Shown here one piece after another: positions 46,782-58,781 of a stretch of DNA of 64,000 nucleotides; the first letter of the stretch is position 1, and every line of letters starts with the position of its first letter. Location: contig NC_083605.1 in NCBI RefSeq assembly GCF_029168945.1, positions 75,472,969 through 75,536,968 on the forward strand. The letters run 5' to 3'. A model generated the notes under the pieces. That model worked only from the letters and a program-made list of their open reading frames with translations, made no database searches and was not told the origin of the DNA. Origin of the DNA: Cannabis sativa (Eukaryota > Streptophyta > Magnoliopsida > Rosales > Cannabaceae). A program made the translations under genes and the position numbers.

Positions 46782-49700
46782 TTAGACCTCGCGGTCATTA
46801 CAAAGAAGGTTCTCCGGTAAAGTGGAGACCGGAATACATCCATACATCTGGTGGGTAAACGCCCACTTAGCCACATTATGGGCTGCAAAGTTACATTGTC
46901 TACTAACAAAGAAAAAATTACAACTAGTAAAAGAGGAAGTGGATCTCAAACAAAAGGAGACGTAGTTCTCAAGGGCCCAATGAGACTCCTTCCCATTGAG
47001 GACATTGATTACTAGTCTCGAGTCACTTTCAATAATAATATACTTTAAGCCTAAATCAATTGCCAGAGAAATGGCTGAACAACAGGCCGCAGCTTCTCCA
47101 CATAAAGCATCCGAAAAGTCCAACTGAGTTGTATGGATCCGAATCACCTCACCCAGGTGGTTTCTAGCAACTACAGCTGTGCACATGCTCGCCAGTCCCA
47201 CTCGAACATCACAATTAAGTTTGATCCAATCCTCAGGTGGTGGATTCCAATTTTCTGGCAAGGTCGGAGTTGGTGACGGCACTAGAGAAGCATGTAAATC
47301 TGCAAAAGAAGTGTAAATAAGGTCAATACATTTTGGAACATCCGGGGAAAGGTTATTGTGAACTTTTTCATTTCGCGCCCTCCAGATAGTATCAATTACT
47401 ATCGATGCATAGAGAAAAACCTCCTCCTCGCTAATACCCCTATTTTTAAGGCTCCAGAGAAACTTCACCCAATCCCAAACACGAATTCCATTACCACGGA
47501 CCGGAAATATGCCCCACGGGGAGGAACGCCAAAAGTGTAACGCCACATCACAAGTGAGAAAGAGGTGTTCAATGGATTCCTCCTCTTGTTCACAAAAAGG
47601 GCAGTTGGTGTCTGCTATATAGAATCTCCTCCCAATAACCCCTCTGACAGGAAGCGCCGTGGAGAGGATGCACCACCACAGAATCTTGTGCCGCTCTAGA
47701 ATTTTGCTATTCCAAAGTTTGTTCCAGAGCGAGGGAGCCACCTCACAGTGGCTGGCTCTCTCCAGAGCTTGAGCTAGGTAAGCCGATTTACTTGTAAACT
47801 TTCCGCTAGACTCCAAAGTCCATCCCCATCTATCCGTTCCCTGGCCCCATGGGGGGCCTCCCTTCAAAATAGCCGAGACAGTATCTCTGTCGAACAATCC
47901 AGTTAATTTGGGAATGTCCCAATTACCAGAATTGGTGATTAGGTCAGCCACCCAAATTAAGTTAGGCGGGATTTCTCCCATTGGTTTCGGAATGAAACCT
48001 TTTAGATGAGGAACCCAGGGGTCCCTCCAAATGGATGTGTCTTTACCATTACCCACAAGTTTACAAGCCCCTTTCCTCAGAATTTCATTAGCTTTGACCA
48101 CATTCTTCCAGAACCACGAGTCAGATTCTTTGTAGTTGCAACTCAGAAACTCTTGACCTCGGAGATATTTGGCTCTAAGAACTCTACAACAAAGAGATTG
48201 ACAACCATTCAACATCTTCCAGCCCCATTTGGCCAAGAAAGCCAGGTTCATTTCTTTCGTTTTCCGAAACCCAAGCCCTCCCAAAGATTTAGGAAGGCAA
48301 AGTTTATCCCAAGCTTTTAGATGCAAGCCATGATTTCCTGGCTCAAAACCCCACCAGAAATCCCTGACGAGACCATCTATCCTTTTCCCCAACTTATCAG
48401 AGAGTTTTGTGGTTTGCATAGCATACAGGGGAAGCGAAAGACCAACAGACTTAATTAGAGTGGCCCGTCCGGCTTTGGATAGCGTCTTTGCTTTCCATCC
48501 TTGTAACTTTGAAGTTAGACCTTCAAGGATGAAGTTGAAATCCGCATCCTTTTGTTTGGATCTAAATAGAGGCAGACCCAAGTACTTGATGATACCTTCT
48601 GGAGAACCAATACCCAAAGCTTCCTTTATGCTTCTTCTCATCCCTATGGTAGTATTCTTACTAAAAAATATTGACGTTTTGAGCTTGTTCACTTTTTGAC
48701 CAGACCAGGAGCAAAATTTCTCCAAGCAATTCCAGAAGCCTTTAGCCTCATCCACATTCGCCCGACCTATCAGAATCAAATCATCGGCAAAGAATAAGTG
48801 AGTTAACACCGGTCCACCTCTACTTAACTTGATACCCTTAAAAACCCCTTTTGCAAGATCATCTTCCAACAGTCTAGATAAAACTTCAGCAGCACAGATA
48901 AACAGGTAAGGAGAAAGAGGATCCCCTTGGCGAAGTCCGCAAGCGGGCATGATCTTGTCCACCACTCCTCCATTAAGGCACACATTAAGAGAGGAGGTGG
49001 AGATGCACTGGGTGACCCAATTACGGAACTTCAGGGGAAAACCATACCACTCAAGCACTTGATTAATGGCTCCCCAGTTTAACCTATCATAAGCTTTAAC
49101 AAGATCAATCTTTATTGCAAAGTAGCCCTCCTTGCCTGTCTTCCTGTTAAATGAGTGGATAATCTCCTGAACGATCACATTGTTATCCTGGATATTCCTC
49201 CCTGGGACGAAAGCCGCTTGAGTAGGGCATATCAAAGAAGGGAGGATAGGCTTTAGTCTGTTAGCAACTATCTTGGAGATCACCTTGTACAGCACGTTGC
49301 AAAGAGAAATAGGTCTGAAATGGCTAGGTCTTTTCGGATTCTGAATCTTTGGTATAAGGACCACATTAGTCGAGTTTATACCTCTATGCATCTTTCCAGA
49401 CTCAAAAAAGTCGACTATTGCATCACAAAAGGCATCACCCACAGACTCCCAATAGTGTTTAAAAAAGAGAACTGACATTCCGTCCGGTCCAGGAGCCTTA
49501 TGGTTATTCATAGCAAACAACGTTCTCCTTATTTCATCACGAGAAGGGCAAAGAGAAATTCCTTCTAGCTCTTCCTGGGAAAGTCTAGCCGGGAAAAGAT
49601 TTCTACAGTCCAAAGCTTGCCCAGGACCCGACCCCAGGAAGATTCCTTTGAAAAACTCGATGAACTCTCGTCCAATTGACTCCCGGTCATTAATCCATAC

Positions 49701-50843
49701 ATTGTTTCTATCCATAATGCTTTCGATAGCATTTCGTCTTCCTCTAATAGCAGCCGAAAGGAAGAAAAATTTAGAACATTTATCACCATGCTTGATCCAA
49801 TCAATCCTCGCCCTTTGTTTCCAATAAATGGCCTTCCTAGTCAAAGACTCGTTCAATAACTGGCGAACATCACGTTCCTCCTTCCAGTCTCGCCCTCCAG
49901 CAGGGAGCTTCTGGAGGCGATCAAGCTTCTGCTCCAAGTCTTTAATTAGACAATCTAGTTTACCGAATTGAGTCCTATTCCATTGAAGCAGAGCCAAACG
50001 AGTAGCCCCAATTTTCTTGAAGACACTAGCCGGTGCCCAAGGATGCTCAACTGTCTTCCAAGCATTGGCTACTACCAGCTTACTCCTCTCATCTCTCGTC
50101 CACCCTTCCTCAAACCTGAAGCATCTTTTAAATTTAGAGGGGGGACCCACAGTATCAAGACACAGCGGCCTATGATCCGAATTGCTCGTGAGGTAAGAGC
50201 TAAGGACAGCTTTGGGAAATAATTGAAGCCAACTACCATTCACAATGCCTTTATCCAGGGCAGATTTCACATGTTTACTACCAGACCGGTGGTTATCCCA
50301 AGTCATCTTTTCCCCTTGGATAGACAAATTAATCAGACCCCTAGAGTCAACCAAATTAGAAATGAACGGGACAAACGGATCCCTTCCCGACGACCCTTCA
50401 CGTTCAGAGTGACAAAGAACAAAGTTGGTATCACCAATAATCAACCAGGGACCCCCAAACCTATCCCCTATAGTCATGAGATTAGTCCAAAATTTTTTCT
50501 TAGCATGGAGGTAGGGAGGACCATAAACACAAGATAAAAGCCAAGGGTGGGTGGGGGGGTCCGAATAGACCAAGCCCGAGATATGGTTACTAGAACAAGA
50601 GACACATTCAAAGCTAAAGCCAACTTTCCAAGCTAAAATAATACCCCCCCCAGTACCAATACGGGGAACATTAATATTAAAATAGTAGTGGAGGGATGTT
50701 AGAGTACGTACCAGAGGAGTTGCATCCACTTTTAGTTCAGTCAGAAAAACAAAATCAGGAGAGCGCGATTTGATCAGGGTCTTCAACTCGCGAACTGTAG
50801 AGGTCTGCCCCAACCCTCTACAGTTCCAAGCTAAGCCTCTCAT
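46782..50843 (-). CDS. LINE ORF2: endonuclease / reverse transcriptase / RNase H polyprotein
   Basis: 1353 codons without interruption. The apurinic-type endonuclease occupies about 1-230: WNCRGLG near 6, catalytic Glu in FLTELK near 36, GDTNF and SDHRPL near 221. Reverse transcriptase covers about 440-720: KAPGPDG near 449, KIDLVKAYDRLNW, GLRQGDPLSPYLF, and the catalytic FADDLILIG near 684. A zf-RVT region begins near 1040 (WNKLWNSKILERHKILWW, CPFCEQEEESIEHLF). An RNase H-type domain lies at about 1205-1320 (LNCDV, GEAAA, ESDSRLVI). All visible catalytic residues are present. Start ATG overlaps the ORF1 stop by 4 nt (ATGA). This is a transposon protein, not a host gene. Confidence 0.93.
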   Translation of the reverse strand: MRGLAWNCRGLGQTSTVRELKTLIKSRSPDFVFLTELKVDATPLVRTLTSLHYYFNINVPRIGTGGGIILAWKVGFSFECVSCSSNHISGLVYSDPPTHPWLLSCVYGPPYLHAKKKFWTNLMTIGDRFGGPWLIIGDTNFVLCHSEREGSSGRDPFVPFISNLVDSRGLINLSIQGEKMTWDNHRSGSKHVKSALDKGIVNGSWLQLFPKAVLSSYLTSNSDHRPLCLDTVGPPSKFKRCFRFEEGWTRDERSKLVVANAWKTVEHPWAPASVFKKIGATRLALLQWNRTQFGKLDCLIKDLEQKLDRLQKLPAGGRDWKEERDVRQLLNESLTRKAIYWKQRARIDWIKHGDKCSKFFFLSAAIRGRRNAIESIMDRNNVWINDRESIGREFIEFFKGIFLGSGPGQALDCRNLFPARLSQEELEGISLCPSRDEIRRTLFAMNNHKAPGPDGMSVLFFKHYWESVGDAFCDAIVDFFESGKMHRGINSTNVVLIPKIQNPKRPSHFRPISLCNVLYKVISKIVANRLKPILPSLICPTQAAFVPGRNIQDNNVIVQEIIHSFNRKTGKEGYFAIKIDLVKAYDRLNWGAINQVLEWYGFPLKFRNWVTQCISTSSLNVCLNGGVVDKIMPACGLRQGDPLSPYLFICAAEVLSRLLEDDLAKGVFKGIKLSRGGPVLTHLFFADDLILIGRANVDEAKGFWNCLEKFCSWSGQKVNKLKTSIFFSKNTTIGMRRSIKEALGIGSPEGIIKYLGLPLFRSKQKDADFNFILEGLTSKLQGWKAKTLSKAGRATLIKSVGLSLPLYAMQTTKLSDKLGKRIDGLVRDFWWGFEPGNHGLHLKAWDKLCLPKSLGGLGFRKTKEMNLAFLAKWGWKMLNGCQSLCCRVLRAKYLRGQEFLSCNYKESDSWFWKNVVKANEILRKGACKLVGNGKDTSIWRDPWVPHLKGFIPKPMGEIPPNLIWVADLITNSGNWDIPKLTGLFDRDTVSAILKGGPPWGQGTDRWGWTLESSGKFTSKSAYLAQALERASHCEVAPSLWNKLWNSKILERHKILWWCILSTALPVRGVIGRRFYIADTNCPFCEQEEESIEHLFLTCDVALHFWRSSPWGIFPVRGNGIRVWDWVKFLWSLKNRGISEEEVFLYASIVIDTIWRARNEKVHNNLSPDVPKCIDLIYTSFADLHASLVPSPTPTLPENWNPPPEDWIKLNCDVRVGLASMCTAVVARNHLGEVIRIHTTQLDFSDALCGEAAACCSAISLAIDLGLKYIIIESDSRLVINVLNGKESHWALENYVSFCLRSTSSFTSCNFFFVSRQCNFAAHNVAKWAFTHQMYGCIPVSTLPENLLCNDREV

Positions 50844-52099
50844 GGCTCCTGTGGAGGAGATAAAGCATCCTCCTCCACAGGGGTATTAGAGTGAACAGAC
50901 AGGCTTGAGTCAGAGTCTTTAATTACAAAAGATCCGACCAAAGGGTTCTTCACGAAGCCATCTGAAAAACTCGGATTACTAGAGCTCTCTTCCGACGGAT
51001 CATCTTCCTCCACCTTCGATTCAAGGTCCGGCCGAACTGGGTCCCAAGGAAAGTCTCGAACAACATCCGGGTACTTCCTATGCACCTTATGAGGTCTAGT
51101 GCACAACGAAGCAGAGCCTTCAAACTTCCTTTTCTTGAACGGAGTTGTTCTCTCATTTGTTTCTGAAGAAGGCGGGACACCAATATCACCACCAATTTTC
51201 TTTATTTCAAATAAGTCCAACTTTCCAAAGTGCTTTAGATCATAGAGCAATTGTTCTTGAGCATTGAAAAAACTTGTCAACGCCCTCTCTTCTTCATCAT
51301 TAGGCTCGGCCTCCCTACCCTCCTTATGGCCTAAAGGAGTTTCTTCACCAATGATAAGTCCACCACTTTCCAAAGGGGCCGAAGGAGCCACGGTATTGAT
51401 CAAACTAGAAGGGAGTGGGCTCACTTGATTTAAATTATCATTCATGTCAATGGGCTTAATAGATAAATCAGCTTCCATCAAAGTCCCACTAAAGGGACCG
51501 GCCCCTGGCCCACTACAAATAGGCAGGCCCACCATTTCACCATTAGATACATTAGGCAGACCAAGAGAAGCCCCAATAGAAAAGCCCAGCCCAACCCGAG
51601 GCCCACCAGAAGAGGAAAAAGCCTTTTCATTAAAATTTCTATTGTCCTTTATATGTGGTACACTTGTGGGACCCCTCACAACGGTCGGCCCAAGAGAAAA
51701 GGGGCTGACACCTTCCTTGCCACTTGTCAAAGTCTCCAAACATGGGAAATAATCAGACCCCTTTCCTTTACCATTTGAATTAAAATTAGCCCCATTACTA
51801 AAACCAGGCAAGCTTCGTACAACCCCTCCTGACCGAGCCTTGGGAACCCATTTTTTCTTTGATAGCACGTTTTTTCCAGGCGATGGACGAGCCGTCCCCT
51901 TCAACTCCTTCCTCGAGCTTCGCACATCAATGGCCGTCCCTTTCACCACGACTTCACCGTTCCCATTAACGGTCGACGTCCCAGCAGGAGAAAGCCAAGG
52001 ACCGTTCCCATTAACGGCCGACGTCCCAGCAGAAGGGTGCACTGGCAGAATCGCCAACTGCTGAACCGGCACAGTCTGAGGCGATACGCTTGAAAACAA
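50840..52099 (-). pseudogene. LINE ORF1 C-terminal remnant, lacking its N-terminal domains
   Basis: The frame is open for 420 codons but its first codon is TTG, with an in-frame TAG just upstream, and the first internal Met comes only around residue 190. Plant L1 ORF1 proteins usually carry an N-terminal DUF4283 region and a CCHC zinc knuckle; neither is visible. The remaining low-complexity, Ser/Pro/Gly-rich part (WVPKARSGGVVRSLPGFSNG, PLESGGLIIGEE) looks like the usual C-terminal linker. I infer that ORF1 lost its N-terminus by 5' truncation or internal deletion. It overlaps ORF2 by ATGA. Confidence 0.75.
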
Positions 52100-52275
52100 T
52101 ATGATTTCCTATAGCACTGGCAGAATCATCCACTACTCTATAACTTATGATTTCCTCAAATAAGCTTGGCCCAAAAATTCAATCGGGATTTTTCTTTTCA
52201 GAATGAACAACCCGCTCTCTCTCTCCATGGGAACGGGTGGGTTAATTGGCTAATCTTTTGACATCACTAGTGCTT

Positions 52276-52795
52276 AACAACAATGCTAATTAAAATTAAG
52301 CTATTTAAGATTTTTGCCCTTCGAAAACTGTGATTTATGTATTGTTGTGCCCCTTGAAAGTTTCAGTCGGTTAAAAATAGTTCTTGAATTATTCACATTG
52401 TTGTAAATTGATCATTCTGTCAAATTTTATACACGTGATAAATAAAATAATGGCATGACATGTTCATCACATGTCAATGTCACGTGTGTAATTAATTTAA
52501 AAAAAATCTTTAATTAATTTTTAGTTTAATGATTTTTGAAAAAAGCCTAATTTTTTTTTTAATGTTAAGTTATATGATGTGGTAAGTGGCTAAGCAGCTA
52601 TGTTATTATTTTGTTTTGTCATGTGTGACAAAATTTGATAAAAAAAACTAATTTACAATAATGTGAATAGTCCAAGGACTATTTATAACAGACTGAAAAA
52701 ATTTTAAGGGCACAATAATGCATATGTCATAATTCAGAGGTAAAAATACTAAATAGTACTCTTAAAAGCTATTTATGATTACCTATTAAAAATAA
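52276..52795. other. Right part of the split MITE, then AT-rich intergenic DNA
   Basis: AACAACAATGCTAATTAAA continues the repeat interrupted by the LINE. From about 52320 to 52740 there is an inverted arrangement (GACAAAATTTGATAAAAAAA / TTCTGTCAAATTTTATACAC and matching 'AATGATTAGTCC / TGAATAGTCCAAGGACTATT' arms), which looks like another foldback-type element. No gene. Confidence 0.5.
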
Positions 52796-53245
52796 TTCTC
52801 ATAATGCTAAAATGAATTAGTAGTTTTTAGCACCTTCTAAGATATAATATCGTTATTGGTAGAATTAAGTATCGGGTCTCATATTATTTAATTTAATAAC
52901 TATTATCACTAATTAATCATAAGGTGTCCCCTCTAAATAGTGTTGCACTATTGGTGCCTTATAACAATGCTCGTCAGCTCGTGACTTTTTTTTTTTAAAA
53001 AAAAAAATGGCTTTAGAGAATGTCACCAATGGGTAAACAACTCAAGGGGGTCGAGAGCTAGGAAATTTTATTAATGCTCGTATCTTAAGGTGTCTAATAC
53101 CATACCGATATAGTACATTTTGAGTGATTATTCCCTGTTAAATCAAAAAGTGTTAGTCTTAATATTAAATTGTACTAATAATAGTTTACTATCTCTTATT
53201 GTGCTTGACATCTTAAAGTGTCCTTTAATATTTTTTAAGCAAAAT
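52796..53245. repeat. Two copies of the dispersed MITE-like repeat in opposite orientation
   Basis: First copy about 52796-52975 (GGTAGAATTAAGTATCGGG, TCTCATATTATTTAATTTAA, ATTGGTGCCTTATAACAATG). Second, about 53080-53240, is degenerate and inverted (CTTAAGGTGTCTAATACC, TTGTGCTTGACATCTTAAAG). Confidence 0.55.
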
Positions 53246-54832
53246 AGTCTAATTTTTATACATATACATATATATAATTATGTGTATTATTGTAGTTATT
53301 TAAAATTATTTGTAAATTATAATTTTTTTAAATACTATATAATATCAAAAATAAAATTTAAATATTATAAATGTAATTATTTTTTGAATGAATAAGAAAC
53401 AGATGGAAATATAACCTAATTATATTTTGTGAAGTTTACTGAAGACTTACCTGTACTTTTATTACAAAATACTTATTTTATTTTTTATAAGATATTTTAT
53501 TTTATTTTTAGATCTTTTTGAGTTTTATCATTCTTCTTCTTTTTTAATTTTTTTTTTCCATATTCTCTTCAAAATAAAATAAAATAAAATCTCTTTTACC
53601 AGCTTTTTAAGATTTGTTAAAGAAAAGGGTCTCTCTCTTTTCTTTTAACTAAAATTTCTAACCTTAATTTATTAAGAGATAATTGAGTGGTGTGAGATAA
53701 TGAATAATATACAATACCACTTGAAGTTACTTTTTTTTTAGATTAAATAAATAAATAAACAATAATAATTAAAATAACATTACTCAATTATTGTTGTGAG
53801 CTCCATTATGCAATTATGGTTCTATAATATTATTATTTTTTTTTTTTGAAGAAAGTTAACAAAAATATATAATATACATAGAAGATATACGATATATATA
53901 TGTATTGTATTATGGTTTATAATTTTTTTTCAGCATATAAAAATACATTTTTAGAATATTATCTTTCTCTATTTTCTACATTTTCTTTTTGTCATATCTC
54001 TAGTAGAAGATATTTATTTTATTTATTAAATTACTTTTATTTTCAATAATCTATTCTCATAAGATATTTATTATTTAGAGATTTGCCACCAAATTCTCAA
54101 TTTTGCTTTTCCAAATTTTTGTTGTTTTCTTATAGATTTAAATCTTCCAAAATTTTGATATTTTAATATTATTTTCTGTAAAGTATACATTATTTGGATC
54201 TATTGAAAAAATTAATTAATTAATGTGATTATTACAAATAATAAGTAAATAGTTTTATTTTGATATTACATATTCTATTATCTATGATTTATCTTCATAT
54301 AATTTTTGCCAAAGGAGGTCCCAATTGAAGTCTTTTTTTTAAAAAAAAAAAGTAAAAATAATATGTATTTATTAAATGTAAATAAATGGTGTTTTTTCTT
54401 TTATGTTTTTTTCAAATAATTGTAAAAAAAAAAAAAAAGTCAACCTTTAATTTTTTTAACTATATATTTAAATAACTTATTAGGTATGGTGTTTGAGATG
54501 AGGGAAAAGGATCAAAATTATAAGTTATTAAAAGTTGGACTATATTATTATTTTTATTTATTTATTTGAACAATAAAGTTGGACTGTATATTGAATCTTC
54601 AACACCCTATAAAAACAGAACATTTGTGAAATTTTTATTAGTTTTTTCTTTAAAAAAAATAATAAAAAAATTGGTGAAGGTGGCACATCTAGTGAATTAA
54701 ATAATAATTTTCACAACAAATTGTTGTTTTCTTAGAAGCATAGTATTAGGTCCATGTGTTTCTCTACAAATTATGTTAATAATAAAATAATAATAATAAA
54801 AGCTAATTAAAATTTTTACTCCTTAAATTTTG
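53246..54832. other. AT-rich intergenic DNA, nothing recognised
   Basis: Very AT-rich, with homopolymer runs. No ORF, RNA gene or bounded transposon could be supported. Confidence 0.5.
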
Positions 54833-55263
54833 TGTGACAGTCAGTAGTCCCGTGATCCGTAAGGAGAAATACCAGGTAAGCTGTGCAATCTCACACCGCC
54901 TGGGGAAGGTCAAGTGGGATGATTCTAAGATTGTGTAGGTAGGGAACTACACAGTTGAAGATGGCTTAAATGGATTGATTGGTACTACCTATATCAACAA
55001 GGTGCATCTTGTTTTTCGGTAGCCCATCCGAAAGAACTCCACGGTTAAGCGTGCTTGGCCTGGGCAAATTTTAGGATGGGTGACCTCTTGGGAAGTTTTT
55101 CCAGAAAGCGTGCGAGTGAGGACAAAGCACGTTGGAAATACTCGTGTTGGTCTGTAGGGTCACTCATCAATCTAGGAAGCAGCCAGAGTGGCGTACTCGT
55201 GTATAAGAGCCATGAGTCCGTGGGTGTAAGGGCCCAATGGAGGCTTGAAGCAGGGACGTTACA
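54833..55263 (+). mobile_element. Cassandra solo LTR
   Basis: 431 bp from TGTGACAGTCAGTAGTCC to CAGGGACGTTACA, colinear with the LTRs at 417-851 and 924-1356. The 5S-like segment is at 55021-55095 (GGTTAAGCGTGCTTGG, TTAGGATGGGTGACCTC). There is no internal region or second LTR. Flanks TTTTG and TTTAG differ at one of five positions, consistent with an aged target-site duplication. It is the product expected from recombination between two LTRs. Confidence 0.9.
55021..55095 (+). promoter_or_regulatory. 5S-rRNA-like segment in the Cassandra solo LTR
   Basis: Box A-like GGTTAAGCGTGCTTGGCC and box C-like AGGATGGGTGACCTC are both conserved, closer to genuine 5S than in LTR2 at 924-1356. Transcription is not demonstrated. 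Confidence 0.75.
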
Positions 55264-58200
55264 TTTAGACATGTACTAATTATGCTTTTTGAAATTTTCA
55301 AATTTTTAAAAATTCTCCTCAAATTATTAGGATTATTAGATTCGAAACTTCTGTCCAAGTTCGTTCAATTTTAATAACGTGATAATTTTTTATGTATCAA
55401 ATTCTACCACCTAAACTTTGATATGTACACCATATCATATCTTCCGAACTTTGATATTACAAAATCGTGTCCTCTAAACTTTTATTCACGTCAGGTATTT
55501 GTTAGTAAAATTGGACGAAAAATTCTTAAATTCAAAAATCACAATAATTCGAGAAAAAATTTAATGACTTAAAAAGTTCAGTAGGCAAAATTCTTAATTA
55601 GCTAAAAATAAATAAAAGTAAAGTAAAAACTCAAATATGAAAATTAATGTTTCCCTTCTACTAAAGAAAAGTAAGGAAAATAATATTAAAAACCCTTAAT
55701 TAGTAAAAACAAATATAACTTATTAAGTGTATGGTATGAATTCACTACTTACCTTATTTTCAATCCATTTTAAGTATAGTGTAAATTAGATTTAAATATA
55801 TTTTTATACCTATATTAAATTTACTTGTTTGTATATTTTTGGCTCACATTATTCTTGAAATTTAACATGGATAAATTACTTTTATTGAGTCCAATACCAA
55901 TTTTAATCACTAAATTCATGAAAATGTCATTTAAAAGAATTGTACATTTATTAATATTAATTCAATAATCTCCTCTGAAAAAAAAAACTAATAACTATGC
56001 AATACAAAATTGACAAATTTTCTCCAAACAAATATATTAATGGTTCATTTGTTATTTTTATATAGTTTCTCTAATTCAAATGAACTTTTAACTAACACAA
56101 GTGATAAGAAATTATATTTTTCTTTAAACAAATAAATACATATATTGCATTTGCATCTAAAAAAAAGATAAATAAATATATTGAACTTAATGTATTAATA
56201 ACCAAAATGTAATTAACCATACACGTTTTTGAGTATTTTAAAAAATTATTATTATCAGCATTATTTTATGGTAATGTTTTCAAACTTAAAAGAAAATAAA
56301 ATTCTATGGATTTTATTTATTATTTATTTTGGTTGAAAAACTATGAACAATGATTGGTTGAAATGTGTGGAAGTATGGGAAGTTGTGTGGTCCTCAAAAC
56401 TTGATGATAAAATCTCCATTTCAACCAAAAGATTTGGATTTCATCAAAAATAAATAAATAAATAAATAACCAAAAGATTTGGAAAATAAAAAAAAAAAAT
56501 GTTCTCATTATGCTCAATAGTGATTACAGCCATATATTCTCTTTCAAGAAAGTGGTACTAGTAGTATGTGGTCTCCCCATTGGATACAAACAAATTAAAT
56601 TAAATCACAAAATTATTTACTAAAAAATAAAATAAAGAAAATAGAAATTTAACTCTCAAAATGTTATATATTTTCTTCAAATAATAATCATTTATTATTA
56701 TTATTTTAATAAATATAGTTTTAAATTTTTAGTAGAATTTTTATTTGTTTCGGCATCAATAAAAGTTCTTTAATCTAATTATTTTTTATGATCGTGTATG
56801 TTATAGTTATTTAGGATTACCTGTAAATTTTCAAAAAAATTTAAATAATTTATAATGTCAAAAATAAAATTTATATATTTTGGTAGCATACGTGGTATAA
56901 GTAACTGTATAAACTTTATTTTTAGCACTGTAAATTATTTAAAATTTTTTAAAAATTTACAAGTGATCCTAAATAACTATAACGTATGCAGATGTCGAAA
57001 CAGATAAAAAATTTACCAGAGAAAACAACCCTATAAGGGTCTAGTGTTTTTTAATGAAAGTTACTAAATTTTTTTATTTGGTGAATTATTTGTTGATTCC
57101 ACTAGCTTGTGGTTGCATCACTATTTTTGTTTTATTATGAAAAAAAAAAAAGTATATAGAAAAGTGTGACAAAAAAGCAAGTAAATTTATGAGTGGGTCT
57201 GTTAAGTATATTTTATAATTCTGTTTAAATAATTTAATAGTACAACTTGTTAACTTTAAAATTATATAATGATTAGCTTAATATTCATTTAAATTAGTTT
57301 AATATAAACCTACTTATAGTATCTTTTTCTAGGGGCACTACCAAAGTATCATTATTTGTTTTCCTTAATTTAAAATAAATAAAATATTATGTGGTAGTTG
57401 TAAAAAGTTTCTCTATCTTTAGCTTCTGTAAAAAAAAATATAATTAATTTGAATGAAAACAAAGCTTAATCTTAAATTAAATAAATAAATAAAAGAATGA
57501 AAACAAGGCAAACTTGAAAAAAAAACATCAATAAGGATCGGTTATATAAATGCTAGAAGCATATTTAAATTATATATTTTTTTACACATTATTTAATTTA
57601 GTCGTAAATAATTTTAAGTGCAGACAATATTACTTTTAATTAGTTTTATGATTTAATTTAGTTTGGCTAATTAGAATATTTTTTTTAAAAAAAAAATTAT
57701 ATGTACTAAATCATATTTTTTTTTTAATTTTTTTAGGTTGTTAATATTTCTTTGAATTATTAAAATCGTTAGATTTAAAATTTTGTTGTCTAATTTTAAT
57801 TATGTAAGTTTAATGTGGATGAAAGTTTAGGAATACTATACGGACATGTTAAAAAATTTGGGGGCACTTTTTAGCATATTAAAGTTCGGGAGGTACAATT
57901 TAGCACATAGTAAAATTGAACAGAATTTGACAAAAATTTTTAAATTTAACAGTCTCAATAATTCAAGAAAAAATTTTAACGGTCTAATATAAACTGACAT
58001 AATTTAGTACATATTAAATTTAAAGAGTAAAATTCATAATTATCCCATTAATTATTTAATATTGTATGTAAAATATATATAATTTAAGTATAATATTATA
58101 TTTATTATTCAAATAAAATAAAAGTCTTTGGATCTCTTTGGTCAATGTGATACTAAAAAAATATATTAATATGATATTTTTCTATATAATAAAAGAAAAA

Positions 58201-58780
58201 TATCTGTAAGTTGAAAACTACACAATGGATTATAATTTATTTATTTTTTTATTATTTTATTTATGATAAATAACTTTATAATATTGTGAGAAGTTCGAAG
58301 CAAGTAGTAGTAAAAAAAATATTTTTTTTATTAAAAAATAATATTTATTTTAGGAGTATCTAATAAAAAAAGTTAATTATTTTTTATTTTTTTTTATTTA
58401 TTTTGGAAGTATTTTAAGGACATTGACAAATTGATTGCATCGATGAAGACTTTGGATGCTTTGTTATAATTATCAACAATTTCATTGTTGTGTAGATAAG
58501 GATCCTCTTATTGAAGGAACCCCAAAAATAAATAATTAAAATCATAATTTAATTTATATATATGTAAAAATATTTATGTTTACAATCACTATACATACCT
58601 TTACGTTAATAATCATTAAAATGTTTGCAATTATTATTTTTATTATTTTGTAGAAAAAAAATAATTAAGTTGTGCCACATAGTGTCAACTCAATCTCATT
58701 CTACAACAGATATGCATGTGCATATATAATCTTAAATAATTGAGTTTCACAATAAAGAATTGTTAAAATATATTATTGTA
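55264..58780. other. AT-rich intergenic DNA with decayed repeats, no genes seen
   Basis: A foldback-type MITE relic lies at about 56740-57010 (CGGCATCAATAAAAGTTCTT ... GATGTCGAAACAGATAAAAA, with mirrored ACGTATGC / GCATACGT and TAGTTATTTAGGAT / ATCCTAAATAACTA). Stretches near 55380-55600 and 57770-58030 share 'GTACAATTTAGCACATA'-like and 'AATTGAACAGAATTTGAC'-like segments typical of decayed MITEs. No credible ORFs. Confidence 0.5.
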
Positions 58781-58781
58781 C

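Larger units (their letters stand above)
46736..52259 (-). mobile_element. L1-type LINE, near full length, with 16-bp target-site duplication
   Basis: The element lies on the - strand between perfect copies of GACATCACTAGTGCTT at 46720-46735 and 52260-52275. It ends in a short poly-A (T11 at 46736-46746 on the + strand). It has a long intact ORF2 and a shortened ORF1 region. The 3' UTR is only about 35 bp. The perfect duplication and the intact ORF2 mean that insertion was recent on an evolutionary scale. Truncation of ORF1 at the 5' side is typical of LINE target-primed insertion. Confidence 0.93.
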
